From: Cobetia amphilecti
GTDB taxonomy: Bacteria > Pseudomonadota > Gammaproteobacteria > Pseudomonadales > Halomonadaceae
DNA: 64,000 bases
Assembly (NCBI RefSeq): GCF_020217465.1
Contig: NZ_CP084115.1
Coordinates: 868,001-932,000 of the forward strand
Reading direction: 5' to 3'
Every line of letters begins with the position of its first letter. Within the stretch, counting starts at the first letter, position 1. This document shows positions 1 through 10,170 of this stretch, one piece after another. Both the position numbers and the translations under genes were made by a program. The notes beneath the pieces were generated by a model. It saw only the letters and a list, made by a program, of their open reading frames with translations. It was not told where the DNA came from and searched no databases.

Positions 1-827
1 GTGGCCATTCGCGTCTGATCCTGTCGCGTCTGGCGCCCGAGGGGCGTCTGATCGCCTGTGATCGTGACCCCCAGGCGCTGGCGGAAGCCGCGACCATCGA
101 TGACGAGCGTTTCAGTATCCATGCCGGTGAATTCGCGCGTCTTGGCGAGTATGCCGAGCGTGAGGGCGTGCACGGCCAGCTGGATGGCATCCTGCTCGAC
201 ATCGGCGTGTCATCCCCGCAGCTGGATGATGCCGAGCGTGGCTTCAGCTTCATGAATGATGGCCCGCTGGACATGCGCATGGACCCCACCAGTGGCGAGA
301 GCGCCGCCGAGTGGCTGTCGCGTGCCAGTGCCGAGGACATGGCCTGGGTCTTCAAGACCTATGGTGAGGAGCGTTATGCCAAGCGTCTGGCACGCGCCGT
401 GGTGGAGCGTCGCGCCGAGCGACCCATCACGCGCACCGGCGACTTCGCCAGCCTGATCAAGGATGCCCACCCCAACTGGGAGAAGCACAAGCACCCGGCG
501 ACGCGTGTCTTCCAGGCGATCCGCATTCACATCAATGGTGAGCTGGATGAGCTGACCCGCGCGCTGGATGCCGGTCTCGAGGCGCTCAAGCCCGGCGGTC
601 GTCTGGTCGTGATCAGCTTCCACTCGCTGGAAGACCGCATCGTCAAGCGCTTCATGCGTGACAAGGCGCGGGGGGATCAGGCGCCGCGTGGCATGCCGAT
701 CCGCGAAGACCAGCTCAACAAGCGTCTCAAGCTGGTAGGCAAGGCGCAGAAGGCCTCGCAAAGCGAAGTCGATGCCAATGTCCGTTCGCGCAGTGCCGTG
801 ATGCGCATTGCCGAAAAGCTCAAATAG
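1..827 (+). CDS. rsmH: 16S rRNA m4C1402 methyltransferase RsmH (MraW), 5'-truncated by window edge
   Basis: The reading frame is open from base 3 and lacks its start, which lies before the window. The first visible residues, GHSRLIL, are the end of the SAM-binding glycine-rich motif of Rsm[12 protein letters not shown] and [15 protein letters not shown] follow, with the family's late motif [11 protein letters not shown] near the C-terminus. RsmH N4-methylates C1402 of 16S rRNA in the decoding centre, using S-adenosylmethionine. About 274 residues are visible, so only some 35-40 residues are missing from a protein usually about 310 long. It is normally the second gene of the dcw cluster after mraZ, and everything downstream here agrees with that. 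Confidence 0.96.
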   Translation, partial: GHSRLILSRLAPEGRLIACDRDPQALAEAATIDDERFSIHAGEFARLGEYAEREGVHGQLDGILLDIGVSSPQLDDAERGFSFMNDGPLDMRMDPTSGESAAEWLSRASAEDMAWVFKTYGEERYAKRLARAVVERRAERPITRTGDFASLIKDAHPNWEKHKHPATRVFQAIRIHINGELDELTRALDAGLEALKPGGRLVVISFHSLEDRIVKRFMRDKARGDQAPRGMPIREDQLNKRLKLVGKAQKASQSEVDANVRSRSAVMRIAEKLK

Positions 828-863
828 CGTCAGTGCTCCCTCCGGGGAATCGTGCCTCTTTCT

Positions 864-885
864 GCGCCTGCCTACCGGCAGGCGC
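864..885 (+). other. Hairpin between rsmH and ftsL
   Basis: A perfect 9-bp inverted repeat (GCGCCTGCC / GGCAGGCGC) with a TACC loop lies in the 250-bp rsmH-ftsL gap. No T-run follows, so it is not a canonical intrinsic terminator. It could be an attenuator or an RNA-processing structure. The rest of the gap holds no convincing gene; a promoter for ftsL may be there, but I cannot fix one. Confidence 0.4.
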
Positions 886-1077
886 GCGCGCAAGTGGGCT
901 GTGGTGAAAGGACGACACAAGTGTTGCCGTGCTGCAACTCTTAGCGGCTAACGCCACTTGCTGACATAATGCGCCGGGCGCTTCAAACAAGTGAGCGAAC
1001 ATCGCGCCTGCACGTTGGCAGTCTGCAAGGATATTCGTGATGCGGGGCATCACGTTCAGAGTGATTAGGGAGTCGGC

Positions 1078-1398
1078 ATGGCGGGACGGAGACAGGATGG
1101 CTGGACGGGTAACTGGCCGATCAAGGTGCAGATGCGTTGGCGTCACCTGTGTTTCGCGGTGCTGATGCTCAGTCTGCTCGGCTCTGCCGCTGCTGTCGTG
1201 ATCAGCTCCCACCTCTCGCGCGGCCAATATGCCCAGCTGCAGAAGCTGGAAGCGGCGCGCGATGATGCGCGTGCACGCTGGGGCCGCCTGTTGCTGGAAG
1301 AGAGCGCCTGGTCGGCGCCGGCGCGTATCGAAAGCATCAGCATCGAGCGACTCGAGATGCGTGTCCCGGATGTCCACGATGTCGAGGTCATTCGCTGA
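1078..1398 (+). CDS. ftsL: Cell division protein FtsL
   Basis: A small bitopic division protein of 106 residues. It has a basic cytoplasmic N-terminus, one membrane segment at about residues 23-42 (CFAVLMLSLLGSAAAVVI), and a periplasmic heptad-like stretch (YAQLQKLEAARDDARARWGRL) expected to form the coiled coil with FtsB. FtsL bridges FtsQ/FtsB to FtsW-FtsI in the divisome. Identification rests on size, topology and position between rsmH and ftsI, because FtsL sequences are poorly conserved. Its TGA shares one base with the ftsI ATG (TGATG), so the two are probably translationally coupled. Confidence 0.92.
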   Translation: MAGRRQDGWTGNWPIKVQMRWRHLCFAVLMLSLLGSAAAVVISSHLSRGQYAQLQKLEAARDDARARWGRLLLEESAWSAPARIESISIERLEMRVPDVHDVEVIR

Positions 1399-3167
1399 TG
1401 GCCACGCGTCGCCCGCCTTCGTCTCGCCCGCGCAAAGCCGCCGGCGCTGAGACGCCCGCTCGTACCAAGGCCGCAGGCGGTGCCCGCAAGAGCGCGCGCG
1501 CGGCCATGGGGCCAGCCCGCTATCGCATCATGCTCTTCATCGTGCTGGCCGGGCTTGTCGCTCTGGTCGGCCGCATCGGCTATCTCCAGCTCTTCGATCA
1601 GCAGTTCCTGCAGGATCAGGGCGACGCACGCACCCTGCGTGTCGACAGCATCAATGCTCACCGCGGCATGATCACCGATCGCACCGGTGAGCCGCTGGCG
1701 ATCTCCACGCCGGTCATCACCCTGTGGGCCGACCCGCGCAAGGTGCCCGACGACCCCGTGCGGCTGTCATTGCTGGCGCGCGCGCTGGGGCAGAAGCCGG
1801 ATGACCTGATCGCACGCGTCCGCCGCTATCGTGATGCCGGCAAGGGCTTCATGTACATCAAGCGTCAGATGACCCCGCCGCAGGCCCAGCCTGCCATCGA
1901 CCTCGATATTCCGGGCGTCAGCCACAAGCAGGAATACAAGCGCTATTACCCCTCCGGAGAAGTCTCCGCCCAGTTGATCGGTGTGACCAACGTCGATGAC
2001 AAGGGCCAGGAGGGGCTCGAGCTTGCCTACAATTCCTACCTTTCCGGGACACCGGGCAAGCGACGTGTGCTCAAGGACCGCAAGGGGCGCCTGGTGCGTG
2101 ACCTGCATCTGATCAGCGAAGCCAAGCCCGGTGGCGACCTGACACTCTCCATCGACCTGCGTCTGCAATACATGGCCTACCGTGAGCTCAAGGCGGCCGT
2201 GGCGGAGCACCGCGCAGATGGCGGCACCCTGGTGATGATGGATGCGCGCACCGGCGAAGTGCTGGCGATGGTCAATCAGAAGTCCTATAACCCGAACAAC
2301 CGTGCCGGGCTTGATCCCGCCGGGCTGCGTAACCGCGCGATCACCGATGCCTTCGAGCCCGGCTCGGTGATGAAGCCGCTGTCGATGAGCGCCGGCCTTG
2401 CCTCCAGCAAGTATCAGCCGGACTCGGTGATCGATACCACGCCGGGTTACATGCGGGTCGATCAGTTCACCATTCGTGACTTCCGCAACTACGGCAAGCT
2501 CGACATGGCGGGCATTCTCTATCACTCCTCGAATATCGGCATGAGCCGCATGGCGCTGAGTCTCGAGGATGATGCGGTGTGGAATCGCTACTATGAGCTG
2601 GGCCTCGGTCAGGCGCCGGGCACCGGCTTCCCGGGCGAGACGACCGGCGTGCTGCCGCCGCCGACCAACTGGTCGCGCAGCAAGCGGGCCTCCATCTCCT
2701 ACGGTTACGGTATCAGCGTCTCGGCGCTGCAACTGGCCAGCGCCTACACCGCGCTCGCCAACGACGGCCGTCGTGTGCCGCCGTCGCTGCTCAAGGTCAA
2801 GACGCCGCCAGTCGGTGACCAGGTGATCTCATCGGACAACGCGCACGCCTTGCTTGGCATGATGGAGAAGATCGTGCAGCCCAACGGGCCTGCCAAGCGG
2901 GCGGTGGTCGAAGGCTATCGCATCGCCGGCAAGACCGGCACCGTACGCAAGGTGACGGCCGGTGGTTATCAGAAGACCGCCTATCGTTCGTTGTTCGCGG
3001 GTGTGGCACCGGTGTCTGATCCGCGTATCGTGACCGTGGTGATGATCGAGAACCCCAAAGGGGAAGAATATTACGGCGGTCTGGTGGCGGCGCCCGTGTT
3101 CGGGCGCGTGGTGGGCAAGGCATTGCGCCTGCTGGATGTGCCGCCGGACAGCAAGGTCGGTGAGTAA
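1398..3167 (+). CDS. ftsI: Peptidoglycan D,D-transpeptidase FtsI (PBP3)
   Basis: A 589-residue class B penicillin-binding protein that crosslinks septal peptidoglycan in complex with FtsW. A basic cytoplasmic tail is followed by a membrane anchor at about residues 42-62 (YRIMLFIVLAGLVALVGRIGY), the PBP dimerisation domain, and the transpeptidase domain. The three active-site motifs are visible: S323-V-M-K (nucleophile and general base), S377-S-N379 and K512-T-G514. Length is typical of the family. The start overlaps the ftsL stop by one base. A 105-bp gap separates it from murE. Confidence 0.97.
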   Translation: MATRRPPSSRPRKAAGAETPARTKAAGGARKSARAAMGPARYRIMLFIVLAGLVALVGRIGYLQLFDQQFLQDQGDARTLRVDSINAHRGMITDRTGEPLAISTPVITLWADPRKVPDDPVRLSLLARALGQKPDDLIARVRRYRDAGKGFMYIKRQMTPPQAQPAIDLDIPGVSHKQEYKRYYPSGEVSAQLIGVTNVDDKGQEGLELAYNSYLSGTPGKRRVLKDRKGRLVRDLHLISEAKPGGDLTLSIDLRLQYMAYRELKAAVAEHRADGGTLVMMDARTGEVLAMVNQKSYNPNNRAGLDPAGLRNRAITDAFEPGSVMKPLSMSAGLASSKYQPDSVIDTTPGYMRVDQFTIRDFRNYGKLDMAGILYHSSNIGMSRMALSLEDDAVWNRYYELGLGQAPGTGFPGETTGVLPPPTNWSRSKRASISYGYGISVSALQLASAYTALANDGRRVPPSLLKVKTPPVGDQVISSDNAHALLGMMEKIVQPNGPAKRAVVEGYRIAGKTGTVRKVTAGGYQKTAYRSLFAGVAPVSDPRIVTVVMIENPKGEEYYGGLVAAPVFGRVVGKALRLLDVPPDSKVGE

Positions 3168-3272
3168 CGCTTTTCATGTGGCACGGTCGTCGGCCTCGGG
3201 CGGGCGACTGCGTCTTTTTTCTCATGTAGTGAATACGTTCCGGGACATCGGGAACAAGGAAGGTCTTCCGAC

Positions 3273-4871
3273 ATGACTTCACCGCACGATACCAGGCGCC
3301 TGGGCGAGTTTCTGGCGCGCCCGTTGGCCACGGCGACAGACATGCTGGCAGCGTTGCTGGCGCTGTGGCCAGGCGCCCTCGATGACGATTGCCGTGCACG
3401 GCTTGCCGCGCGCGATGACTGGCACCTGACGATCGACAGTCGCAGTGCCGCGCAGGGCTCCCTCTTCATCGCCATCCCCGGCATCGCCAGCGATGGCCGC
3501 GACTATATCGCCGCGGCGCTTGAGGGCGGTGCCGAGCTGGTGCTGGCCGAAAGACCCGCAGGCGGGGATGCACGCCTCGCGCTGCATTCAGACGATGCCA
3601 GAGTCGTCTGGCTCGAGAATCTGGGCGAGCAGCTCGGTGAGCTGGGCCGCCAGGCCTTCAGTGTGCCCGAGTCGCTGACGCTGGTCGGGGTCACGGGCAC
3701 CAATGGCAAGTCTTCCGTCACCCATTACATCGCCGAGCTGGCCGAAGCGATGGGCACGCCCGCCGGCATGATCGGCACGCTCGGCATCGGGCGTCCCGGC
3801 GCGCTGGTCGCGGGCGAGCGCACCACGCCTGATGCCCTGGCCGTGCAGGCGGCGCTCAAGGGCCTGAGCCTGGTCGGTGCCGAGCTGATCGCGATGGAAG
3901 TCTCTTCCCATGCGCTGGATCAAGGGCGCGTCAATGGTTGCCGCTTCACCGTCGCGGGCTATACCAATCTTTCGCGAGACCACCTCGACTACCACGGCAG
4001 CATGGCGGCCTATGCGGCGGCCAAGGCGAAGCTGTTCAAGCGCCCCGAACTCAAGCTTGCGGTGCTCAATGCCGACGATGCGCTGGCGCGTCTGATGCTG
4101 GCCGGCATGCAGCGCGGCGTGCGCGTGCTGGCAATGGGGCGTGATGATGTCGCGACCCTGCGCGTGCTGGATGTCTTCCCCGAGCCGCTGGGCCAGGTTG
4201 CCGTGATCGCGACGCCGGATGGCGAGCGTGAGCTGGGCCTCAATCTGATGGGGCGCTTCAACCTCGACAACGCCTTGCTGGCAATGCTGATCCTGCATGG
4301 CCTCGATTATTCGTTCGAGGGGCTGTTTGCCGCCGCGCCGCGTCTGACGCCGGTACCGGGTCGCATGCAGCGCCTGAGTCGTGATGGCGCGCCGGTGGTG
4401 GTGGTCGACTATGCCCACACGCCGGAGGCCGTCGAGACGGCGCTGACCGCGCTGCGTGCCCACCTGCCGGCGCGGGATGATGCCCGGCTGTGGTGTGTAC
4501 TCGGCTGTGGCGGCGATCGCGACAGCGGCAAGCGCCCGCTGATGGCCACGGCCGCCGAACAGGGCGCCGACCGTGTCGTGATCACCGATGACAATCCTCG
4601 CACCGAGGATGCCGCCGCCATCCGTCAGCAGATGATGACCGGCATCCATGCCCGCGAGCGCGTGCTGGATATCGCCGAGCGTGGCGAAGCCATTGCCCAG
4701 GTCATCCGTGATGCCGGCGAGCATGATGTCATCCTGATCGCCGGCAAGGGGCACGAGGACTATCAGGAAATCGACGGTCAGCGACTGCCGTTTTCGGATG
4801 TGGCCCATGCGGTCGCGGCGCTGGAGCGTCGTGAGCTCTCGATGCTGGAAGGTCAGGAGCGTGACGCATGA
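3273..4871 (+). CDS. murE: UDP-MurNAc-tripeptide synthetase MurE (meso-diaminopimelate-adding)
   Basis: A cytoplasmic ATP-dependent ligase of 532 residues that adds the third amino acid to UDP-MurNAc-L-Ala-D-Glu. The P-loop GVTGTNGKSS starts near residue 139. The DNPR motif at residues 440-443 is the known signature for meso-diaminopimelate rather than lysine, as expected for a Gram-negative. The C-terminal GKGHEDYQ motif is present. Start ATG 3273 has a good ribosome binding site (AAGGAAGG) upstream. The stop overlaps the murF start by four bases (ATGA). Confidence 0.97.
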   Translation: MTSPHDTRRLGEFLARPLATATDMLAALLALWPGALDDDCRARLAARDDWHLTIDSRSAAQGSLFIAIPGIASDGRDYIAAALEGGAELVLAERPAGGDARLALHSDDARVVWLENLGEQLGELGRQAFSVPESLTLVGVTGTNGKSSVTHYIAELAEAMGTPAGMIGTLGIGRPGALVAGERTTPDALAVQAALKGLSLVGAELIAMEVSSHALDQGRVNGCRFTVAGYTNLSRDHLDYHGSMAAYAAAKAKLFKRPELKLAVLNADDALARLMLAGMQRGVRVLAMGRDDVATLRVLDVFPEPLGQVAVIATPDGERELGLNLMGRFNLDNALLAMLILHGLDYSFEGLFAAAPRLTPVPGRMQRLSRDGAPVVVVDYAHTPEAVETALTALRAHLPARDDARLWCVLGCGGDRDSGKRPLMATAAEQGADRVVITDDNPRTEDAAAIRQQMMTGIHARERVLDIAERGEAIAQVIRDAGEHDVILIAGKGHEDYQEIDGQRLPFSDVAHAVAALERRELSMLEGQERDA

Positions 4872-6331
4872 GTGCGCCTGAACAGCCCGTTGGTCTGAGC
4901 ACCTTCGAGGAACTGGCCGCGGTGCTCGGGGCGCAGTTGCCACAGGCATTGCGCGATCAAGCGCTGGGCGCCATCGAGACGGATACCCGCAAGCTTGGTG
5001 AGCAGGCCGCACCGCTGTTCGTGGCGCTGAAGGGTGAGCGCTTCGATGCCCATGACTTCCTCGCCCAGGCTCGCGCCAATGGCGCCGTCGCGGCGCTGGT
5101 CGAGCGGGCAGTGGATGATCCGCTGCCGCAGATCGTCGTCGCGGATACCCGGCTGGCCTTCGGGCTGCTGGCGGCGGCGCGTCGCCGTGCCTGGGGGAGG
5201 CCGCTGATCGCGGTGACCGGCAACAGCGGCAAGACCAGCGTCAAGGGCCTGGTGCATGCCATCCTTGTGCGGGATGCCGCGCGTTTCGAGGCCGAAAGCC
5301 TCGCCAATCACGGCAACCTCAACAACGATTTCGGCCTGCCGATGACGTTGCTGCGCTTGAGCAATGCCCACCAGCACGGCGTGGTCGAGCTGGGCGCCAA
5401 TCATCTCGGCGAGATCGCCTGGACGACGGCCCTGGCGCGCCCGCAAGTGGCGGTGATCACCAATGTCACCGGCGCCCATGTCGGCGAATTCGGCGGCATG
5501 GGGCAGATCGCCCAGGCCAAGGGCGAGATTCTGGCGGGCTTGAGCCCGTTGGGAGGGCGACGTCCGGTCGCGGTGCTCAACCGTGATGACGCCTACTTCT
5601 CGCTATGGCAGGCGCTGGCCGCAACCGGTCAGGCGGTCGATGTCATCGACTTCAGCGTTGCGGATAGCGTTGCGGATGGCAGCGTGGATAGCGGTGATCG
5701 CCCGGCACGCCTGCAGGCACGTGAGCTAGGCGCGGATGAACTCGGGCGTTATGCTTTCGAACTGACGTTTGATGGCCGCTCGCTCGGTCGTGTCCAGCTG
5801 GCGTTGCTGGGGCGTCACAACGTGGCCAATGCGCTGGCGGCTGCCGCGGCGTGCCTGGCACTGGGCATCGACAGTGATCTGGTGATCGCCGGACTCGAGA
5901 GCGCCGAGAGCGTACCCGGCAGGCTGGGTGTCGTGGCGGGCATCAATGGCTCGCGTCTGCTGGATGACAGCTACAACGCCAACCCCGGCGCCATGCTGGC
6001 GGCGCTGGATCTGCTGGCGACACTGCCTGCGCCGCGCTGGTGCCTGATGGGCGCCATGGGCGAACTCGGAGCAGACGCCGAACGTCTGCATGCCGAGGTG
6101 GGCGATTACGCCCGCAAGCTGGGCATAGATTTCATTGCCACCTGCGGCGAGGGCGCTCAGGCGACTGCCGCGGCCTTCGGGGCCGGTGGCAAGCACTTTA
6201 TCGAGCGGGCAGAGCTGGAAGCTTACGCCCGTAACCATCTACCCACCGGGGCCAGTGTTCTGGTCAAGGGGTCTCGCAGCGCTGGCATGGAGAATGTCGT
6301 TGCCGCGCTCAAGGTCGACGCATCAAGGTGA
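4868..6331 (+). CDS. murF: UDP-MurNAc-tripeptide:D-Ala-D-Ala ligase MurF
   Basis: This 487-residue cytoplasmic ligase adds D-Ala-D-Ala to complete the UDP-MurNAc pentapeptide. The ATP-binding P-loop GNSGKTS is at about residues 118-124, followed by NHGNLNNDFG and VVELGANHLGEI, both conserved in MurF. DDSYNANP marks the C-terminal Mur-ligase domain. It overlaps murE by four bases and is followed after nine bases by mraY, so it sits well inside the dcw operon. Confidence 0.97.
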   Translation: MSAPEQPVGLSTFEELAAVLGAQLPQALRDQALGAIETDTRKLGEQAAPLFVALKGERFDAHDFLAQARANGAVAALVERAVDDPLPQIVVADTRLAFGLLAAARRRAWGRPLIAVTGNSGKTSVKGLVHAILVRDAARFEAESLANHGNLNNDFGLPMTLLRLSNAHQHGVVELGANHLGEIAWTTALARPQVAVITNVTGAHVGEFGGMGQIAQAKGEILAGLSPLGGRRPVAVLNRDDAYFSLWQALAATGQAVDVIDFSVADSVADGSVDSGDRPARLQARELGADELGRYAFELTFDGRSLGRVQLALLGRHNVANALAAAAACLALGIDSDLVIAGLESAESVPGRLGVVAGINGSRLLDDSYNANPGAMLAALDLLATLPAPRWCLMGAMGELGADAERLHAEVGDYARKLGIDFIATCGEGAQATAAAFGAGGKHFIERAELEAYARNHLPTGASVLVKGSRSAGMENVVAALKVDASR

Positions 6332-6340
6332 ATGTGAGTC

Positions 6341-7423
6341 ATGCTGCTGCTGCTTGCTGAGTTTCTGGCCCAATTCAATGGCGCCTTTACGGTTTTCAAT
6401 TATCTGACCCTGCGCGTGGTATTGGCCACGTTGACGGCACTGTTGCTGTGTCTGTGGCTGGGTCCCTGGGTCATACGCAAGCTCGTCGATGGCCAGATCG
6501 GCCAGGCCGTGCGCGACGATGGCCCCAAGTCTCACCTTTCCAAGGCCGGCACCCCGACCATGGGCGGCGTGATGATCCTGCTGTCGATGGCCGTCTCCAC
6601 CCTGCTGTGGGGCGACCTGACCAACCTGTATGTCTGGGTGGTGCTGGCCGTCACGCTGGGCTTCGGCGCCGTCGGCTGGGTCGATGACTACCGCAAGGTG
6701 GTGGAGAAGAATCCGCGTGGCCTGCCGGCGCGCTGGAAGTACTTCTGGCAGTCGGTGGTGGGCATCGGCGCCGCCGTGGTGCTGTATCTGACGGCGAGCA
6801 CGCCGGCCGAGACGGGTCTGCTGGTGCCGTTCTTCAAGGACGTCGTCATCCCGCTGGGCGTGTTCTACATGGTGCTGACCTACTTCGTGATCGTCGGCAG
6901 CTCCAATGCGGTCAACCTGACCGATGGCCTCGATGGTCTGGCGATCATGCCGACCGTGCTGGTCGCCATGGGCCTGGCCATCTTCGCCTACGCCTCGGGC
7001 AACCTGAAGTTCGCCGAGTATCTGCACATTCCATTCATCGCCGGTTCCGGCGAGCTGGCGGTGTTCTGCGCTACCATCGCGGGTGCCGGCCTCGGTTTCC
7101 TGTGGTTCAACACCTATCCCGCCCAGGTCTTCATGGGCGATGTGGGCGCGCTGGCACTCGGCGCGGCACTGGGGGTCGTGGCGGTCATCGTGCGTCAGGA
7201 AATCGTGCTGTTCATCATGGGCGGCGTCTTCGTGATGGAAACCGTCTCGGTGATCCTGCAGGTCGGCTCCTACAAGCTGACCGGGCGACGCATCTTCCGC
7301 ATGGCGCCGCTGCATCACCACTTCGAGCTGAAAGGCTGGCCGGAGCCGCGCGTCATCGTGCGCTTCTGGATCATCACCGTCGTGCTGGTGCTGCTTGGCC
7401 TGGCCACACTCAAGGTTCGCTGA
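6341..7423 (+). CDS. mraY: Phospho-MurNAc-pentapeptide translocase MraY
   Basis: A polytopic inner-membrane enzyme that transfers phospho-MurNAc-pentapeptide to undecaprenyl phosphate, giving lipid I. It is 360 residues, the same as E. coli MraY, with about ten hydrophobic segments. Conserved motifs are GTPTMGG, the aspartate pair in [18 protein letters not shown], and the histidine-rich [11 protein letters not shown] loop near the C-terminus. A Shine-Dalgarno-like AAGGTGA overlaps the end of murF and supports the start. Confidence 0.98.
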   Translation: MLLLLAEFLAQFNGAFTVFNYLTLRVVLATLTALLLCLWLGPWVIRKLVDGQIGQAVRDDGPKSHLSKAGTPTMGGVMILLSMAVSTLLWGDLTNLYVWVVLAVTLGFGAVGWVDDYRKVVEKNPRGLPARWKYFWQSVVGIGAAVVLYLTASTPAETGLLVPFFKDVVIPLGVFYMVLTYFVIVGSSNAVNLTDGLDGLAIMPTVLVAMGLAIFAYASGNLKFAEYLHIPFIAGSGELAVFCATIAGAGLGFLWFNTYPAQVFMGDVGALALGAALGVVAVIVRQEIVLFIMGGVFVMETVSVILQVGSYKLTGRRIFRMAPLHHHFELKGWPEPRVIVRFWIITVVLVLLGLATLKVR

Positions 7424-7436
7424 GGACGCATTCGCG

Positions 7437-8948
7437 ATGACCCTCTCTGTCACCTCTCAAGCACCGGCCTCGCCGGTGCCTGCCAAAGGACCGACCCTGG
7501 TGGTCGGTCTTGGTGTCTCCGGACAGGCGATCGCTCGCCATCTGAGTGATCGCGGCATCGACTTTGCCGTCGCCGATACCCGCAGCGCACCGCCGGGCCT
7601 CGAGAGCCTGCGCGAGCATGCGCCGCAGGCCGAGGTCCATCTCGGCCCACTGGAAGCGCTGGACCTGTCACGCTTCGGCGAGGTGGTGCTCAGTCCGGGC
7701 ATCGACCCGCGTCAGGCGGTGTTCGATGGGGTTCGCGAGCGGCTGGTCGGCGAGATCGCACTCTTCGTACGCGCACTGGATGAGCGTCAGGCCCGCGATG
7801 CGCAGGGCAAGCGGCCAACGCTGGTCGCGATCACCGGCTCGAATGCCAAGTCCACCGTGACCACGCTGATCGCGCAGATGGCCGCGCGTGCCGGTCGTGA
7901 CGTGGCGGTCGGCGGCAATCTGGGCACCGCCGCGCTGACATTGTTGCTTGAGCAGCCCGATGCCGAGCTCTACGTGCTGGAGCTGTCGTCCTTCCAGCTC
8001 GAGACCACACCTGAGCTCAAGGCCGATGTCGCCTGCTTCCTGAATCTCTCCGAAGATCATCTTGATCGCCACGATGGCATGCGCGGCTATCAGGCCGCCA
8101 AGCGCAGCATCTTCCGCGGCGCAGGCCTTGCGGTCATTAATGCCGATGACGCCTGGAGCTGGCCGGCCGAGAATGATGCGGTGGCGCGAGTCAGCTTCAG
8201 CGTGCAGCTCGGTGAGTCGGCCGATAAGTCGACCGATGAGGCTGCCAGGCAGGCGCAATGGCGCCTGGCGGAGCAGGGCGGCACGCTGTCGCTGTGTCAT
8301 GTCGAGTCTGGCCAGCTGCGCGGCGTGATGCCTGCTGCGGAGGTGCGTCTTGCAGGCCGCCACAATCAGGCCAATGCGCTGGCGGCACTCGCGATGGGCA
8401 CGGCGATCGGTCTCGACGAGACGGCGATGGTCGCCGAGCTAGCAAGCTTCGCGGGGCTGCCGCATCGCGGCGAGCTGATCGCCGAGGTGGCGGGCGTGCG
8501 CTGGATCAATGATTCCAAGGGCACCAATGTCGGGGCGACGCTGGCGGCGATTGCCGGTCTCGGCCCGACGCTCGAGGGCAAGCTGATATTGCTGGCCGGC
8601 GGCCAGGGCAAGGGCGCGGACTTCACGCCGCTGGCGGCGCCATTGGCCCGTTACGCCCGTGAGGCGGTGGTGTTCGGACAGGATGCGCCGCTATTGACGC
8701 AAGCCCTGGCCGATGACGTATCCGTGACGCCAGTCATGACGCTGTTGGAGGCCATGCGTCATGCTCGACAGATCGCACAGGCGGGGGACTGCGTACTGCT
8801 GTCACCGGCCTGCGCCAGTCTCGATCAGTTCCCCAATTACCTGGCGCGCGGCGATGCGTTCCGTGATTGGGTCACGCAGCACATCATGTCCGGTGCTGAC
8901 TGCAATTCTGGCCCTGGCGGCAGCGACAAGGAAGCCTGCGATGCGTAA
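7437..8948 (+). CDS. murD: UDP-MurNAc-L-alanine:D-glutamate ligase MurD
   Basis: Cytoplasmic ligase adding D-Glu to UDP-MurNAc-L-Ala. ATG 7437 is preferred over the upstream in-frame codon at 7395, which lies inside mraY; GAGGA at 7422-7426 is the ribosome binding site. From there the protein has 503 residues, longer than E. coli MurD (438), with extra sequence in the N-terminal part and around residues 255-280. The nucleotide loop reads GSNAKST (residues 134-140), with Ala where many MurDs have Gly; related gammaproteobacteria share this, as far as I recall. LSEDHLDRHDG and WINDSKGTN are family motifs. It overlaps ftsW by eight bases. Confidence 0.96.
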   Translation: MTLSVTSQAPASPVPAKGPTLVVGLGVSGQAIARHLSDRGIDFAVADTRSAPPGLESLREHAPQAEVHLGPLEALDLSRFGEVVLSPGIDPRQAVFDGVRERLVGEIALFVRALDERQARDAQGKRPTLVAITGSNAKSTVTTLIAQMAARAGRDVAVGGNLGTAALTLLLEQPDAELYVLELSSFQLETTPELKADVACFLNLSEDHLDRHDGMRGYQAAKRSIFRGAGLAVINADDAWSWPAENDAVARVSFSVQLGESADKSTDEAARQAQWRLAEQGGTLSLCHVESGQLRGVMPAAEVRLAGRHNQANALAALAMGTAIGLDETAMVAELASFAGLPHRGELIAEVAGVRWINDSKGTNVGATLAAIAGLGPTLEGKLILLAGGQGKGADFTPLAAPLARYAREAVVFGQDAPLLTQALADDVSVTPVMTLLEAMRHARQIAQAGDCVLLSPACASLDQFPNYLARGDAFRDWVTQHIMSGADCNSGPGGSDKEACDA

Positions 8949-10170
8949 CAAGGCCCGGCGAGTCCATGACACCCTGACGGCAGAGCGTCAGCCCGTCGAC
9001 GGCTGGCTGCTGTTCTGCGCGCTGGCGATCCTGTGTATCGGCTGGGTGATGGTGACGTCTGCCTCCAGCGAGATCTCGAGCGAGCGCTTCGATGGCAATG
9101 CCTTCTACTACAGCATGCGCCACGGCATCTTCATCGTGATCGGCCTGGTGGCCGCATTCTGTACGCTGCGCGTGCCGATGTCCGCCTGGCAGCAGCGCAG
9201 CTTCGCGATGCTGATGCTGGGCTTCGTGCTGCTGGTGGTCGTGTTGGTGGTCGGGCGCGAGATCAACGGCGCCAAGCGCTGGATACCGCTGCCATTGGTC
9301 GGTGGGGTGCAGGCCTCCGAGATCGCCAAGCTGTGTCTGATGATCTGGCTGGCCGGCTATCTGGACCGCCGCCTCGACAAGGTGCGCGCCAGTGTCGTCA
9401 ACGGCCTCATTCTGCCCTGCGTTCCCTTGTTGCTGATGATCGTGCTGCTGGCGCTGGAGCCTGACTTTGGCTCCATCGTGGTCATGGGCGGTGCCGTGAT
9501 GGGCATGCTGTTGATGGCGGGCGTCGCCTGGTGGGGCTTCATCGTCTTGCTGGGCCTGGCCGGCGGTGGTGGTTGGCTGTTGGCGATCGCCGAACCCTAT
9601 CGCTGGGAGCGTCTGACCACCTATACCGACCCGTGGGCCAACATGTATGACAGTGGCTACCAGCTGACCCAGGCGTTGATCGCCTTCGGTCGTGGCCACC
9701 TGAGCGGCATGGGGCTGGGCAACAGCGTGCAGAAGCTTTTCTATCTGCCGGAAGCGCATACCGATTTCGTGTTCGCCGTGCTGGCCGAAGAGCTGGGCTT
9801 GATCGGGGCGACGGCCGTGGTGGCGCTGTTCGGACTGCTGATCTACCGCGCCTTCAAGATCGGTCGCCGCGCTGAACTCGCCGGCTTGCCGTTCAGCGCC
9901 TACCTCGGCTACGGTATCGCCCTCGTGCTGGGGGCGCAGGCCTTCATCAACATCGGTGTGGCCAGCGGACTGCTGCCCACCAAGGGGCTGACCCTGCCCC
10001 TGATGAGTTATGGCGGTTCCAGCCTGATCGTCAGTTGCGTGCAGATCGCGATACTGCTGCGTATCGATGCCGAGACCCGCAAGCTGACCCGCACACCGAC
10101 AGGAAATGCCGCCGCGCCCCGGCGCAAGGCCAAGAAGCCGACCGAGACACCGCAAGGAGCACAGGCATGA
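8941..10170 (+). CDS. ftsW: Septal peptidoglycan glycosyltransferase FtsW
   Basis: SEDS-family polytopic membrane protein that polymerises lipid II at the septum together with FtsI. ATG 8941 is chosen because AAGGAA lies just upstream and the resulting 409 residues match the usual FtsW length; a longer in-frame extension runs through murD. About ten membrane segments are visible. Motifs include INGAKRW, the LEPDFGS loop with the putative catalytic Asp, YQLTQALIAFGRG, and PTKGLTLPLMSYGGSS near the C-terminus. Its stop overlaps the murG start (ATGA). Confidence 0.97.
   Translation: MRNKARRVHDTLTAERQPVDGWLLFCALAILCIGWVMVTSASSEISSERFDGNAFYYSMRHGIFIVIGLVAAFCTLRVPMSAWQQRSFAMLMLGFVLLVVVLVVGREINGAKRWIPLPLVGGVQASEIAKLCLMIWLAGYLDRRLDKVRASVVNGLILPCVPLLLMIVLLALEPDFGSIVVMGGAVMGMLLMAGVAWWGFIVLLGLAGGGGWLLAIAEPYRWERLTTYTDPWANMYDSGYQLTQALIAFGRGHLSGMGLGNSVQKLFYLPEAHTDFVFAVLAEELGLIGATAVVALFGLLIYRAFKIGRRAELAGLPFSAYLGYGIALVLGAQAFINIGVASGLLPTKGLTLPLMSYGGSSLIVSCVQIAILLRIDAETRKLTRTPTGNAAAPRRKAKKPTETPQGAQA

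Noticed and set aside
7836-7856. MurD nucleotide loop with Ala instead of Gly (GSNAKST) as a defect
   Set aside because: This variant is, to my knowledge, common in other gammaproteobacterial MurD proteins; all other motifs are intact.
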